Part shown: one piece after another, positions 8,141-16,644 of the stretch
How the letters are laid out: each line of letters begins with the position of its first letter
How positions within the stretch are numbered: the first letter of the stretch is position 1
NCBI GenBank assembly: GCA_013822695.1
Contig: PNKW01000023.1
Location: forward strand, 1 to 40,620
DNA: 40,620 bases
Direction: 5' to 3'
Source of the DNA: Erythrobacter sp.
GTDB lineage: Bacteria > Pseudomonadota > Alphaproteobacteria > Sphingomonadales > Sphingomonadaceae
The notes under the pieces: model-generated
Databases searched by the model: none
The model's input: only the letters and a program-made list of their open reading frames with translations
What the model was told of the DNA's origin: nothing
Position numbers and translations under genes: made by a program

Positions 8141-9369
8141 GGGCGCTCCTCGCCGCGTTGGCGCTGACCCTGTCGGCTCCGCTCTGCGCCGGGGCGGCCG
8201 CTCCGGCGTGGCGCGCGGTCGATGCGGCGACAGGGCAGATCGCCGATACGGCGGGGCTGGAACAGCTCGCCCGTGACTTTCCCGACAGCGCCAGCGTGCG
8301 GCTGCGACTGCTCAATGCGCAGCTCGAAGCGGGCGAGGGCGAGGCGGCGCTCGCCAGTCTGCGCTGGCTCGCGGCGCGGGGGCATGTGTTCGGCGAGCGG
8401 GCGAGGGCGCAGATCCCCCGGCTGATCGGCGTGGCCCAAGCCGAAGCCGCGCGCGCGCTCATGATCCCGGCGCCTGAGGTTCTTGCCGCCAGCACCGTCC
8501 ATGACGAAATTCCTGCATCGGCGGGGTTGATCGAGAGCGTTTTTGTCAGGCCCGATGGTGAGCCGGGGTTCGCCACTTCCGTGTCACGCCGGTCGCTCTT
8601 TGTCCGCTTTTCGCAAGGAAATTGGCGCGAGATCGCGGTGCCCCGCAGTTGGGCGCTGTCTGGAGTGGCATCCCCTCCGGATGGCGAATCCGCATGGGTG
8701 GCCTCGGCCAATATCGACGGCGCTCCTGAGGATACCTCGCGGTTCACGGGGTTGATCGAACTGCCGGGTGATGTTGACGACCTGATGTATCGTCCGGCTC
8801 CGGCCGGGGTGGCAGTGTCCGACCTTGCGGTGGGGCCTGACAGGGTGGTCTATGCCAGCGATCCGATCGGCGGCGGGGTCTATCGCCTACGGCCCCATGC
8901 GGCTGCACTCGAGGCGCTGGTGCCCCCCGGTACCTTCCGCTCGCCGCAAGGGCTGGCCGTGAGCGCCGATGGGACACGGCTTTATGTCAGCGATTATCGT
9001 TATGGCCTAGCCATGATCGACCTCGCCAGCGGTGCGGTGAGCCGCCTTGCCAGCGATGCGCCCGCCGCGCTCGACGGCATCGACGGGCTCTGGCTCCACA
9101 AGGGCGAGCTTATCGCGGTCCAGAACGGCACCAGCCCGATGCGGATCAGCGCCTTTACCCTCTCCGAGGATGGCCAGCTGATTACCGGCCACCGCATCCT
9201 CGAACAGGCGCACCCCGAATGGACCGAGCCGCTGGGCGGCAGCATTGCCGGGGACGCGCTCTACTATGTTGCGACCGGGCAATGGGATCGCTACGACAAG
9301 GGCGCCTTGCGCCAAGGAATGACTGCAATCCCGACCGTGATCCGCAAATTGCCGCTGGCCCCGCGCTGA
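8137..9369 (+). CDS. Exported beta-propeller (NHL/SMP-30-like) protein
   Basis: A 410-residue protein with a clear signal peptide (residues 1-20, cleavage near AGAAA). Residues about 25-110 are helical and could form a TPR-like segment (DSASVRLRLLNAQLEAGEGEAAL). The rest shows repeated beta-blade motifs such as VSDLAVGPDRVVYASDPI, GLAVSADGTRLYVSDYR and GIDGLWLHKGELIAVQ, as in six-bladed NHL or SMP-30/gluconolactonase-like propellers. No complete catalytic metal site is evident. The start overlaps the aldehyde dehydrogenase stop by 4 bases (ATGA), so the two are translationally coupled; a periplasmic role linked to the same substrate is possible. Function unknown. Confidence 0.75.
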   Translation: MRALLAALALTLSAPLCAGAAAPAWRAVDAATGQIADTAGLEQLARDFPDSASVRLRLLNAQLEAGEGEAALASLRWLAARGHVFGERARAQIPRLIGVAQAEAARALMIPAPEVLAASTVHDEIPASAGLIESVFVRPDGEPGFATSVSRRSLFVRFSQGNWREIAVPRSWALSGVASPPDGESAWVASANIDGAPEDTSRFTGLIELPGDVDDLMYRPAPAGVAVSDLAVGPDRVVYASDPIGGGVYRLRPHAAALEALVPPGTFRSPQGLAVSADGTRLYVSDYRYGLAMIDLASGAVSRLASDAPAALDGIDGLWLHKGELIAVQNGTSPMRISAFTLSEDGQLITGHRILEQAHPEWTEPLGGSIAGDALYYVATGQWDRYDKGALRQGMTAIPTVIRKLPLAPR

Positions 9370-9441
9370 GGCAGCGCCCGGCTCGCAACGTCTGTTCGAT
9401 TTCCTGCAACTCCCTTAAGGGGTTTTCCCCGAGTCGCAGGC

Positions 9442-9469
9442 TTGCGCGGTGCGCGCGACAGGCCTAGGG
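9442..9469 (+). promoter_or_regulatory. Possible promoter of the nuo operon
   Basis: The 120-base gap between the propeller gene and nuoA is the only long non-coding stretch before nuoA. It holds TTGCGC at 9442-9447 and CTAGGG at 9464-9469, 16 bases apart, which is acceptable but weak spacing and consensus. The gap also has a small CCCTTAAGGGG palindrome near 9412-9422. Position supports a promoter; the exact boxes are a guess. Confidence 0.3.
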
Positions 9470-9489
9470 CGAGCCACGGGATTAATAGC

Positions 9490-9876
9490 TTGGACATCGT
9501 CGTGATCGACCTCAGTCAGTATCTGCCGATACTGTTATTCGTGCTGGTTGCCCTCGGGCTGTCGGTGCTCTTCGTCGTGGCCCCGATGGCGGTCTCGCGC
9601 CTCACCGGCACGCACAATCCCGATGCGGAAAAGCTCTCCGAATATGAATGTGGCTTTCCCGCCTTCGAGGATGCGCGCAGCCAGTTCGATGTGCGCTTCT
9701 ACCTCGTCGCGATCAGCTTCATCGTCTTCGACCTCGAAGCCGCCTTCCTGTTCCCCTGGGCGGTCAGCCTCGGCGAGACGGGCTGGGTGGGCTGGAGCGG
9801 CATGATGGTGTTCCTGTTCATCCTCGCGGTGGGCCTTGCCTATGAATGGAAAAAAGGGGCGTTGGACTGGGAATGA
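9490..9876 (+). CDS. nuoA: NADH-quinone oxidoreductase subunit A
   Basis: NuoA is a small membrane subunit at the junction between the hydrophilic and membrane arms of complex I. The product has three hydrophobic helices and the family signatures [16 protein letters not shown] and [21 protein letters not shown]; the conserved Cys of the loop used in the active/deactive transition of mitochondrial homologues is present in ECGF. No ATG fits the family N-terminus. The TTG at 9490 gives 128 residues and the GTG at 9502 gives 124; each has only a weak purine-rich SD, so the choice is uncertain. It ends in a 4-base ATGA overlap with nuoB. Confidence 0.93.
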   Translation: MDIVVIDLSQYLPILLFVLVALGLSVLFVVAPMAVSRLTGTHNPDAEKLSEYECGFPAFEDARSQFDVRFYLVAISFIVFDLEAAFLFPWAVSLGETGWVGWSGMMVFLFILAVGLAYEWKKGALDWE

Positions 9877-10451
9877 ACAGCATCGTTACTCCTCCCCAAG
9901 GGCTCCCCGACATTTCGAAGCTGACGACCGCCCAAGGCGGCGAGGTTCGCGCGCCTGATGCGGATTTCTTCAAGTCGCTCCAGACCGAGGTGACCGACAA
10001 GGGCTTCCTCGTCACCTCGACCGAGGAGCTGTTCCAGTGGGCGCGCACCGGCAGCCTTTGGTGGATGACCTTCGGCCTTGCCTGCTGCGCGGTCGAGATG
10101 ATCCACGTCAACATGCCGCGCTACGACATGGAGCGTTTCGGCGCCGCCCCGCGCGCCTCCCCGCGCCAGTCGGACGTGATGATCGTGGCTGGCACGCTAT
10201 GCAACAAGATGGCCCCAGCGCTGCGCAAGGTCTATGACCAGATGTCGGACCCGAAGTATGTGATCAGCATGGGCAGCTGCGCCAATGGCGGCGGCTATTA
10301 CCATTACAGCTACTCGGTGGTGCGCGGCTGCGACCGCATCGTGCCGGTCGACATCTACGTCCCCGGCTGCCCGCCGACCGCCGAAGCGCTGCTCTACGGC
10401 GTGATGCAATTGCAGCGCAAGATCCGCCGCGTCGGGACGATCGAGCGGTGA
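9873..10451 (+). CDS. nuoB: NADH-quinone oxidoreductase subunit B
   Basis: NuoB carries iron-sulphur cluster N2, the last electron carrier before quinone. The four ligands are visible: tandem Cys71-Cys72 (GLACCAVEM), Cys136 (MGSCANGGG) and Cys166 (VPGCPPTAE). Length is 192 residues. The ATG at 9873 overlaps the nuoA stop (ATGA) and is preferred to an upstream in-frame ATG at 9846, which lies inside nuoA. Its stop overlaps the GTG of an extra ORF, where nuoC would normally follow directly. Confidence 0.97.
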   Translation: MNSIVTPPQGLPDISKLTTAQGGEVRAPDADFFKSLQTEVTDKGFLVTSTEELFQWARTGSLWWMTFGLACCAVEMIHVNMPRYDMERFGAAPRASPRQSDVMIVAGTLCNKMAPALRKVYDQMSDPKYVISMGSCANGGGYYHYSYSVVRGCDRIVPVDIYVPGCPPTAEALLYGVMQLQRKIRRVGTIER

Positions 10452-11041
10452 GAGAGCGCCTTGCATCATTGACTTTGTGTCTGGCCATGACCGCGATGAC
10501 GCCGCAGGCAATCGCGAGCCCGGTCCAGATTCCCGCACTCGTTGATATGCCTTCCTCGCAGCCCATCCATCTTGCCGAAAGCGACTGGCGAAAAATCGAA
10601 CTCTCCGAGGAGCGGGTTTCTCTCCGGTTTCCTTGCGCCCAAGAAGAGGTGCAGCGGACATCGCCCGACGAGGCACTTGGTTCGATCTACCAGTGCAAGG
10701 TTCAGGGCATGACCTTCGGCGTCATCCTTCGGAAATACGGCGCAGGTGATCCGGACGTAGGCTATGACGCACTGCTGGCCTCAGCTCAGCAGCGGCAAAC
10801 GCGCGAGACCATCTCGTTGCTGGAAGAGTTTGAGGTAGCCGGAAAGCGAGCGTTCCGGTTGGTTTGCAAGATCGGTGTGTGCCACCAGGACGCGGATTCG
10901 GTGTCCATGGAAGCGATAGATCTTGCGCCGGGAGTGCTCTTGATTGTCGGGGCTGACGAAAGTCGCCTGCCGGAGGGCGATCAGCCTTTGGGTCGCCAGT
11001 ACGCGGCAAAGTTTTATTCTTCCCTGGAGATCGCGCAGTGA
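10448..11041 (+). CDS. Exported four-cysteine protein inserted between nuoB and nuoC
   Basis: A 197-residue protein I do not recognise. It has a signal peptide (about residues 1-24, cleavage near AIAS). The mature part has exactly four cysteines (63, 83, 120, 125), the last two as CKIGVC, suggesting two disulphides in the periplasm. The GTG start overlaps the nuoB stop by 4 bases and its stop overlaps the nuoC GTG by 4 bases, so it is translationally coupled on both sides. Its codon use looks less GC-biased than the nuo genes, hinting at later insertion. It is not a known complex I subunit. An assembly or stability role is only inferred from position. Confidence 0.75.
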   Translation: MRERLASLTLCLAMTAMTPQAIASPVQIPALVDMPSSQPIHLAESDWRKIELSEERVSLRFPCAQEEVQRTSPDEALGSIYQCKVQGMTFGVILRKYGAGDPDVGYDALLASAQQRQTRETISLLEEFEVAGKRAFRLVCKIGVCHQDADSVSMEAIDLAPGVLLIVGADESRLPEGDQPLGRQYAAKFYSSLEIAQ

Positions 11042-11685
11042 CCGTCCTCCACTCCGCCCCTAAATTCGCCTCCAACGAGGGCGTGATCGACGCCATCAGC
11101 GAGACCATCTCAGTCTGGCTGATCGAGGCTGTCGAAGCCCACGGCGAGGTGATCTTCCGCGTCCAGCGCGATGCCATCGACAAGGTGTTGCGCATCCTGC
11201 GCGACGATCACGCCTACCAGCAGCTGATGGAAATCGCCGGGGTCGACTACCCCTCGCGGTCGGAGCGCTTCGAAGTCGTCTACATGCTCCAGAGCCTCAC
11301 CAAGAACCACCGCGTGATGGTGAAGTGCTCGGCTTCCGAGGACACGCCGGTGCCCACCGTCACCACCCTGTGGCCCAACGCCGGGTGGCTCGAGCGCGAG
11401 GTGTTCGACATGTACGGCGTCACCTTCGCGGGCAACCCGGACCTGCGCCGCATCCTCACCGATTACGGCTTCGAAGGGCATCCGTTCCGCAAGGACTTCC
11501 CGATGACCGGCTATACCGAACTGCGCTATTCCGAGGAGGAAAAGCGCGTGGTGTACGAGCCGGTCGTACTGGCGCAGGAAATGCGCAGCTTCGATTTCCT
11601 CTCGCCCTGGGAGGGCACAGATTACGTGCTGCCCGGCGACGAGAAGGCGCCCCCTGCACCCCCTGCCGGGGAGGCGAAGAAATGA
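11038..11685 (+). CDS. nuoC: NADH-quinone oxidoreductase subunit C
   Basis: NuoC (30-kDa subunit type) packs beside NuoD in the hydrophilic arm and carries no cofactor. The 215-residue product has the signature [38 protein letters not shown] at about 122-159 of the family, seen here as [10 protein letters not shown] and [12 protein letters not shown]. It is separate from nuoD, unlike the fused E. coli nuoCD. Start is GTG at 11038, inside the stop of the inserted upstream ORF. The C-terminus is a short proline/alanine-rich tail ending at an ATGA overlap with nuoD. Confidence 0.96.
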   Translation: MTVLHSAPKFASNEGVIDAISETISVWLIEAVEAHGEVIFRVQRDAIDKVLRILRDDHAYQQLMEIAGVDYPSRSERFEVVYMLQSLTKNHRVMVKCSASEDTPVPTVTTLWPNAGWLEREVFDMYGVTFAGNPDLRRILTDYGFEGHPFRKDFPMTGYTELRYSEEEKRVVYEPVVLAQEMRSFDFLSPWEGTDYVLPGDEKAPPAPPAGEAKK

Positions 11686-12893
11686 GCATGCAACGCGAAG
11701 AATCGCTCACCACCACCGGTGAGGTGATCAGCAACTACACGATCAATTTCGGCCCCCAGCACCCGGCCGCGCACGGCGTCTTGCGCATGGTGATGGAACT
11801 CGACGGCGAGGTGATCGAGCGGATCGACCCCCATGTCGGCCTGCTCCACCGCGGCACCGAAAAGCTGATCGAGCACAAGACCTACCTGCAGGCGCTGCCC
11901 TATTTTGATCGGCTCGACTATTGTTCGCCGCTGGCGATGGAGCATTCCTATGTGCTCGCGATCGAGAAGCTGCTGAACCTCGAAGTGCCGCTGCGCGCGC
12001 AATATCTGCGCGTGCTGTTCGCCGAGCTGACCCGCATCTGCAACCACATGCTCAACATGGGCGCGCACATCCTCGATGTCGGCGCGTTCACGCCGAACCT
12101 GTGGATCATGGACCTGCGCGAGGATTGCCTCAATTTCTTCGAGCGGGCCTCGGGCGCGCGCATGCACTCTGCATGGTTCCGCCCGGGCGGCGTCCATCAG
12201 GACGTGCCGGAAAAGCTGCTGGTCGACATCGGCGACTGGCTCGACAACCGCTTCTTCCAGCTGTTCGAGGACGCGATGAGCCTCGTCATGGACAACCGCA
12301 TCTTCAAGCAGCGCAACGTCGATATCGCCGTCGTGTCGCGCGAGGATGCGATTGCCTGGGGTTTCAGCGGCCCGATGATCCGCGCGGCGGGCCTTGCGTG
12401 GGATCTGCGCAAGAGCCAGCCCTATGACGTCTATGACCGGATGGAGTTCGACATTCCGGTCGGCACCAATTCGGACTGCTACGACCGCTTCATGGTGCGC
12501 GTGAAGGAAGTTTACGAGAGCGCCAAGATCATCCGTCAGTGTCTGCGCGACATGCCGCAGGGGCCGATTGCCAGCACAGACGGCAAGGTCTCGCCCCCCA
12601 AGCGGGCTGAGATGAAGCAGTCGATGGAAAGCCTGATCCACCACTTCAAGCTCTACACAGAAGGCTTCCACGTGCCCGCTGGCGAGGTTTACGTCGCGAC
12701 CGAAAGCCCCAAGGGCGAATTCGGCGTCTATCTCGTCAGCGACGGCACCAACAAGCCCTACCGCTGCAAGATCCGCCCCACGGCCTTCTCGCACCTTCAG
12801 GCGATGGACTTCATGAGCCGCGGCCATATGCTCCCCGACGCGACCGCCATTCTGGGCGCGATCGACGTGGTGTTCGGGGAATGTGACCGGTGA
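11682..12893 (+). CDS. nuoD: NADH-quinone oxidoreductase subunit D
   Basis: NuoD (49-kDa type) forms the quinone-binding cavity with NuoB and descends from the large subunit of NiFe hydrogenase. The 403-residue protein begins with a short leader, then [14 protein letters not shown], whose conserved His lies in the quinone-pocket loop, followed by [12 protein letters not shown]. The nickel-binding cysteines of hydrogenases are absent, as expected. The frame is open further upstream inside nuoC; the ATG at 11682 has a good SD (GGGGAGG) and overlaps the nuoC stop (ATGA). The stop overlaps the GTG of another inserted ORF. Confidence 0.97.
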   Translation: MSMQREESLTTTGEVISNYTINFGPQHPAAHGVLRMVMELDGEVIERIDPHVGLLHRGTEKLIEHKTYLQALPYFDRLDYCSPLAMEHSYVLAIEKLLNLEVPLRAQYLRVLFAELTRICNHMLNMGAHILDVGAFTPNLWIMDLREDCLNFFERASGARMHSAWFRPGGVHQDVPEKLLVDIGDWLDNRFFQLFEDAMSLVMDNRIFKQRNVDIAVVSREDAIAWGFSGPMIRAAGLAWDLRKSQPYDVYDRMEFDIPVGTNSDCYDRFMVRVKEVYESAKIIRQCLRDMPQGPIASTDGKVSPPKRAEMKQSMESLIHHFKLYTEGFHVPAGEVYVATESPKGEFGVYLVSDGTNKPYRCKIRPTAFSHLQAMDFMSRGHMLPDATAILGAIDVVFGECDR

Positions 12894-13375
12894 GGGTGGC
12901 TCTTCCTGCGGTCCTGCTCGGCCTTGCAACACCGGTTGTCGCGGAACCCGACCACGGGGATCCGGTCGACGGCTTTGTTGCTGCGCTGGAAGAAGGACGG
13001 TGGGAAGACGCGGAGGCGCTTGCTCAGCGCGATATTACACAGCTGGACGGTGTTGGACCTAACTTCAAGGGTGGCGCAATTGATGGCATGTGGCGCCAAC
13101 GCATTGTCGTTGACAAAGAAGCGATAACCTTCAGCGAATTCAGAAATGAAATGGCGGAATGTAAATTTTTGCCTTCGGTTAGATTGATTTCCGGAACCGC
13201 ATCTTCTCCGGACAAGATCGTGAAGGTTTACTTCAAGTGCCACTCGGAAAATAACATACTGACACATTTTATGGTTCGCCGGGCTGATGATCATGCGACA
13301 GTCGTGGTCTACAATTTTGGCAAGGACGTGGTTGTGATGAGCGGCGACAGGGCAGTGCTTACCAATGAGCAGTAA
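12890..13375 (+). CDS. Exported two-cysteine protein inserted between nuoD and nuoE
   Basis: A 161-residue unrecognised protein with a short signal peptide (residues 1-18, cleavage near VVAEP). The mature chain has exactly two cysteines (91 and 117), compatible with one disulphide. The N-terminal part, [19 protein letters not shown], looks helical; the rest is mixed. It is noticeably richer in A and T than the nuo genes (for example around 13135-13190), suggesting acquisition. GTG at 12890 overlaps the nuoD stop by 4 bases, and the 3' end overlaps the next ORF by 11 bases. A periplasmic function is inferred from the signal peptide; a role in complex I is unproven. Confidence 0.72.
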   Translation: MRVALPAVLLGLATPVVAEPDHGDPVDGFVAALEEGRWEDAEALAQRDITQLDGVGPNFKGGAIDGMWRQRIVVDKEAITFSEFRNEMAECKFLPSVRLISGTASSPDKIVKVYFKCHSENNILTHFMVRRADDHATVVVYNFGKDVVVMSGDRAVLTNEQ

Positions 13376-13706
13376 TCGCAGGCTCGCCATCGCCGAGCAG
13401 ATGATCGCGCACTACAACGCGCAGGATGCCGACGCCTATGTCGCGCTGATGACCGAGGATGCCTGCGAGGTGGGCTATCGCGGCGCGGTGATCCGCGAAG
13501 GCAAGGAAGGCACACGCGCGGGCCTTAAGGCGATGTTCGCCGAGTTTCCCGAGAACCGCGCCGAGATCATCACTGGCTACGAGCTGGGCGAATTCGCGGT
13601 GTTGCATGAACGGGTGTTCCGCTCGCCCGCCGCTGAGCCGTTCGAAGTCATGTCCGTCTATTCCTTCGAGGGCGACCTGTGCTCTCGCGTGGAGTTCATC
13701 CGCTAA
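13365..13706 (+). CDS. SnoaL-like / NTF2-fold small protein between nuoD and nuoE
   Basis: A 113-residue soluble protein of the NTF2-like (SnoaL) cone fold: an N-terminal helix (AIAEQMIAHYNAQDADAYVAL), then MTEDACEV, GLKAMFAEFPENRAEII, and a final strand pair ending SFEGDLCSRVEFIR. The family includes isomerases, dehydratases and binding proteins; the pocket residues do not identify a substrate. Unlike the preceding inserted ORF its composition matches the genome. It overlaps that ORF by 11 bases, and its TAA shares one base with the nuoE ATG (TAATG). Why it sits inside the nuo operon is unclear. Confidence 0.8.
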   Translation: MSSNRRLAIAEQMIAHYNAQDADAYVALMTEDACEVGYRGAVIREGKEGTRAGLKAMFAEFPENRAEIITGYELGEFAVLHERVFRSPAAEPFEVMSVYSFEGDLCSRVEFIR

Positions 13707-14374
13707 TGGCTGACCGTACCCCCGCTCCCGATACCCCCGAACTGCGCGCCCGCTGGGGCGGCTTTGCGTGGACCCCGGAGAACAAGAAAACCGCCGATTG
13801 GCACATCGCCAAGTATCCCGAGGGGCGTCAGCGCTCGGCGGTGATGCCGCTGCTCGATCTCGCCCAGCGGCAGGTCGGCGCGGAGACCGACACCCAAGGG
13901 TGGCTGCCGCTGCCGGTGATCGAATATGTCGCGAAGTATCTCGACATGCCGGTGATCCGCGTGCTCGAAGTCGCCAGCTTCTATTTCATGTACAACCTCA
14001 AGCCCGTCGGCAAATTCCACGTGCAGGTGTGCGGCACCACGCCCTGCATGCTGCGCGGCAGCGACGACATCATGTCGGCTTGCAAGAAGCGCGGGATGGT
14101 GAAGGGCGGGGTCTCGGCAGACGGGCTATGGACCCTCACCGAAGTCGAATGCATGGGCAATTGCGCCACCGCGCCAATGGTCCAGATCAACGACGACAAT
14201 TACGAGGACCTGACGCCCGAGCGCCTCGACGCGGTGCTCGATGCGCTGGCGGCGGGCGAGACGCCCAAGGCCGGCACGCAGGAGCCGGGTCGCCACACCT
14301 CCGAGCCCGCGGGCGGGCCGACAACGCTCACCGCGATGGTCGATGCCAACCACGATTATCGGGGCGAGTGGTAG
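13706..14374 (+). CDS. nuoE: NADH-quinone oxidoreductase subunit E
   Basis: NuoE (24-kDa type) binds the off-path [2Fe-2S] cluster N1a in the NADH-oxidising module. Ligands are visible as Cys109 and Cys114 (CGTTPC), Cys149 and Cys153 (ECMGNC), in a thioredoxin-like fold. The 222-residue length includes a low-complexity C-terminal tail of about 40 residues (from about 184), as in many alphaproteobacteria. Start is the ATG at 13706, which overlaps the previous stop; an in-frame codon at 13679 lies inside the upstream gene. The next small ORF starts 1 base after the stop. Confidence 0.96.
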   Translation: MADRTPAPDTPELRARWGGFAWTPENKKTADWHIAKYPEGRQRSAVMPLLDLAQRQVGAETDTQGWLPLPVIEYVAKYLDMPVIRVLEVASFYFMYNLKPVGKFHVQVCGTTPCMLRGSDDIMSACKKRGMVKGGVSADGLWTLTEVECMGNCATAPMVQINDDNYEDLTPERLDAVLDALAAGETPKAGTQEPGRHTSEPAGGPTTLTAMVDANHDYRGEW

Positions 14375-14375
14375 G

Positions 14376-14519
14376 GTGACCGCCGCCATCTCCCTTCTCG
14401 GCGCGGTGCTGCTGGCGTTCATCGCCTACAAGCTGCTGATGGGCGTGATCCGCATCGGCGTGATCATCCTCATCCTCGGCGTGCTTTACGCGCTGTGGTC
14501 GCAAGGCGCGCTGGCATGA
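14376..14519 (+). CDS. 47-residue membrane protein between nuoE and nuoF
   Basis: A tiny, almost wholly hydrophobic protein, probably with two short or one long membrane segment (residues about 3-20 and 24-43, with an AYK turn between). The GTG at 14376 lies 1 base after the nuoE stop and gives the hydrophobic N-terminus [10 protein letters not shown]. The frame is open upstream, but translation there is arginine/proline-rich shadow of nuoE. The stop overlaps the next ATG (ATGA), so it is coupled to a second small membrane protein. Function unknown. Confidence 0.65.
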   Translation: MTAAISLLGAVLLAFIAYKLLMGVIRIGVIILILGVLYALWSQGALA

Positions 14520-14692
14520 ATCCGCTGACGCTCCTCCTCGCGATCCTCGGCCTCACCGGCTTTGCGCTCGGCGCGGTGCTGACTGCGACCGGCCCGCTCG
14601 AGATGGGGGTGATCATCATGGGCCTCGGGCTCGTGTTCCAGACGATTTCGCTGGTGCGCATCCGGCGCACCAAAGCAAGGGAAACGCAGTGA
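14516..14692 (+). CDS. 58-residue membrane protein between nuoE and nuoF
   Basis: A small protein with two predicted membrane helices (about residues 4-24 and 28-47), separated by ATGP, and a basic tail ([11 protein letters not shown]) that should face the cytoplasm. ATG at 14516 overlaps the stop of the previous small ORF by 4 bases. Its own stop overlaps the nuoF start region. Composition is genome-typical. I know no named family. Possibly an assembly or accessory membrane factor; this is inferred from position only. Confidence 0.68.
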   Translation: MNPLTLLLAILGLTGFALGAVLTATGPLEMGVIIMGLGLVFQTISLVRIRRTKARETQ

Positions 14693-15984
14693 TGCTGGCT
14701 GACAAGGACCGCATCTTCACCAATCTCTACGGGTTCCAGGACTGGGGCCTGAAGGCCGCGCAGGCGCGCGGCGATTGGGACGGCACCAAGGCGCTGCTCG
14801 CGCGCGGGCAGGACGCGATCATTGAGGAAATCAAGGCGAGCGGCCTGCGCGGGCGGGGCGGGGCGGGCTTCCCGACCGGCCTGAAGTGGTCCTTCATGCC
14901 GAAGGAATCGCGCGACGGACGCCCGAGCTTCCTCGTCATCAATGCCGACGAATCCGAGCCCGGCAGCTGCAAGGACCGCGAAATCCTGCGCCACGATCCG
15001 CACAAGCTGGTCGAAGGCGCGCTCGTCGCCGGCTACGCGATGCGTGCGCGCGCGGCCTATATCTACATTCGCGGCGAATATATCCGCGAGGCCGAGACGC
15101 TCCAGAAGGCGATCCAAGAGGCCTATGACGCGGGCCTGATCGGTAAGAATGCCTGCAAGTCTGGCTATGATTTCGACGTCTTCATGCACCGCGGCGCGGG
15201 CGCTTACATCTGCGGCGAAGAGACCGCGATGATCGAGAGCCTCGAGGGCAAGAAGGGCCAGCCGCGGTTGAAGCCCCCCTTCCCGGCGGGTGCGGGGCTC
15301 TATGGCTGCCCGACCACGGTCAACAACGTCGAGAGCATCGCGGTCGCGCCGACGATACTGCGGCGCGGGGCCGCGTGGTTCTCCTCCTTCGGGCGCGAGA
15401 ACAACAAGGGCACCAAGCTGTTCCAGATTTCTGGCCACGTGGAAAAACCCTGCGTGGTTGAGGAATCGATGAGCATCCCCTTCGAGGAGCTGATCGAAAA
15501 GCACTGCGGCGGCATTCGCGGCGGGTGGGACAATCTGCTCGCGGTGATCCCAGGTGGTTCCTCCGTGCCGCTGGTTCCTGCGGCGCAAATCCGCAACGCA
15601 CCGATGGATTTTGACGGGCTGAAAGAACTGGGCTCCGGCCTCGGCACGGCGGCGGTGATCGTCATGGACAAGTCGACCGACATCGTCCGCGCGATCAGCC
15701 GCCTCTCCTATTTTTACAAGCACGAAAGCTGCGGCCAGTGCACCCCCTGCCGCGAAGGCACGGGCTGGATGTGGCGCATGATGGAGCGCCTGCGCACCGG
15801 CGATGCAGCGATCGAGGAAATCGATATGCTGCAGGAAGTCACCAAGCAGGTCGAAGGCCACACCATCTGCGCGCTGGGCGATGCCGCGGCATGGCCGATC
15901 CAGGGCCTCATCCGCCACTTCCGGCCGGAACTCGAGCGGCGGATCAATGAACACAACGCGCGTTTTGCGGAGGCGGCGGAGTGA
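14692..15984 (+). CDS. nuoF: NADH-quinone oxidoreductase subunit F
   Basis: NuoF (51-kDa type) oxidises NADH at FMN and passes electrons to the [4Fe-4S] cluster N3. Seen: the glycine-rich NADH/FMN region [16 protein letters not shown] (51-66), the NADESEPG loop (84-91), [10 protein letters not shown] (171-180), and N3 ligands Cys347, Cys350, Cys353 and Cys393 ([15 protein letters not shown]). Length 430 is typical. A GTG at 14689 and an ATG at 14692 are both possible; AGGGA lies 9 bases before the ATG, which I prefer. Its stop overlaps the GTG of an extra small ORF. Confidence 0.97.
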   Translation: MLADKDRIFTNLYGFQDWGLKAAQARGDWDGTKALLARGQDAIIEEIKASGLRGRGGAGFPTGLKWSFMPKESRDGRPSFLVINADESEPGSCKDREILRHDPHKLVEGALVAGYAMRARAAYIYIRGEYIREAETLQKAIQEAYDAGLIGKNACKSGYDFDVFMHRGAGAYICGEETAMIESLEGKKGQPRLKPPFPAGAGLYGCPTTVNNVESIAVAPTILRRGAAWFSSFGRENNKGTKLFQISGHVEKPCVVEESMSIPFEELIEKHCGGIRGGWDNLLAVIPGGSSVPLVPAAQIRNAPMDFDGLKELGSGLGTAAVIVMDKSTDIVRAISRLSYFYKHESCGQCTPCREGTGWMWRMMERLRTGDAAIEEIDMLQEVTKQVEGHTICALGDAAAWPIQGLIRHFRPELERRINEHNARFAEAAE

Positions 15985-16196
15985 GCGTTACGTCCCCCCA
16001 TTTCGTTATCCGGCATACCGAAGGCGCGTTTGCGGGGCGGTTGGAGCATTTCTTTCCGGTTCCGGACGTTAACGGGGTCGGACCGTCCTTCGAGACACTG
16101 CGTAGGGCAAGGTCACACGGGCTCAAGATCGCAATGCGTGGTAATTTGACCGGCAAGGAGTTGTTGGTTCCAGCGGCTGACATCCAATGTCTGTGA
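15981..16196 (+). CDS. Small uncharacterised ORF after nuoF
   Basis: A 71-residue basic protein without signal or membrane segment and with no family I recognise. The middle, [23 protein letters not shown], is helix-like, and the single Cys is near the C-terminus. GTG at 15981 overlaps the nuoF stop by 4 bases, the same coupling seen for other inserted ORFs. Composition is less GC-rich than nuoF. It is followed by a palindromic repeat element. Reality as a gene rests on coupling and composition only. Confidence 0.5.
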   Translation: MSVTSPHFVIRHTEGAFAGRLEHFFPVPDVNGVGPSFETLRRARSHGLKIAMRGNLTGKELLVPAADIQCL

Positions 16197-16217
16197 TTCC
16201 GCCATTCAGCTCCGTCA

Positions 16218-16312
16218 CCCCGGCGAAAGCCGGGGCTAGGCTTCACCTTAGTGGTCGCGCGGATCGACGCACCCTTAGGGAAAGTAGCCAAGCCCCGGAT
16301 CAAGTCCGGGGC
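16218..16312. repeat. Pair of palindromic repeats between nuoF and nuoG
   Basis: Two perfect hairpins sit in the 139-base gap. The first, CCCCGGC-GAAA-GCCGGGG (16218-16235), has a GNRA-type tetraloop. The second, GCCCCGGA-TCAAG-TCCGGGGC (16292-16312), has an 8-bp stem. These two core sequences resemble palindromic repeats I know as very abundant between genes in alphaproteobacteria. They face each other across about 55 bases, like a two-unit REP/BIME-type element. They could slow transcription or protect mRNA inside the operon. Confidence 0.85.
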
Positions 16313-16335
16313 GACGATTTTGGGGAGGTTGCCAC

Positions 16336-16644
16336 GTGAGCGAGTCGAACGATTGGGCCGATATTGCTCAGAAGAATTATGACATGGATCGTGCCAGAGA
16401 CCTCGGCATCAGCTATTCCGATCTCGGACTCTACGACCTGATGTCGCAGAAGCTCGGCAATTTGCATGGCGAAGTTCACAAGCTGAACGTAAACTTTGAG
16501 GTCTTGTTGAAGGCTAATGAGGCCAAGCCGAAATCGAGGGTCGAGGCGATCCAGACCGAGATCGCAAGAAAGTTAAATTGGATCTTTCGTTTGCTGGTTC
16601 TTGTCTTGCTGGGACTGGGTTACATTTCTTGGGGTATCTCATAA
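16336..16644 (+). CDS. Small protein with C-terminal membrane anchor, upstream of nuoG
   Basis: A 102-residue unrecognised protein. The N-terminus is charged and helical (DWADIAQKNYDMDRARDLG), the middle could form a short coiled coil (about 40-80), and residues about 80-98 form one membrane helix (IFRLLVLVLLGLGYISWGI). The topology suggests a cytoplasmic domain with a tail anchor. GTG at 16336 has a strong SD (GGGGAGG, 16322-16328, spacing 7) just after the palindromic repeats. Its TAA shares one base with the nuoG ATG. It is AT-richer than nuoG, suggesting acquired DNA. Confidence 0.7.
   Translation: MSESNDWADIAQKNYDMDRARDLGISYSDLGLYDLMSQKLGNLHGEVHKLNVNFEVLLKANEAKPKSRVEAIQTEIARKLNWIFRLLVLVLLGLGYISWGIS

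Noticed and set aside
11038..12893. nuoC and nuoD as one fused gene
   Set aside because: nuoC ends in TGA at 11683-11685 in an ATGA overlap and the nuoD frame differs, so these are two separate coupled genes.
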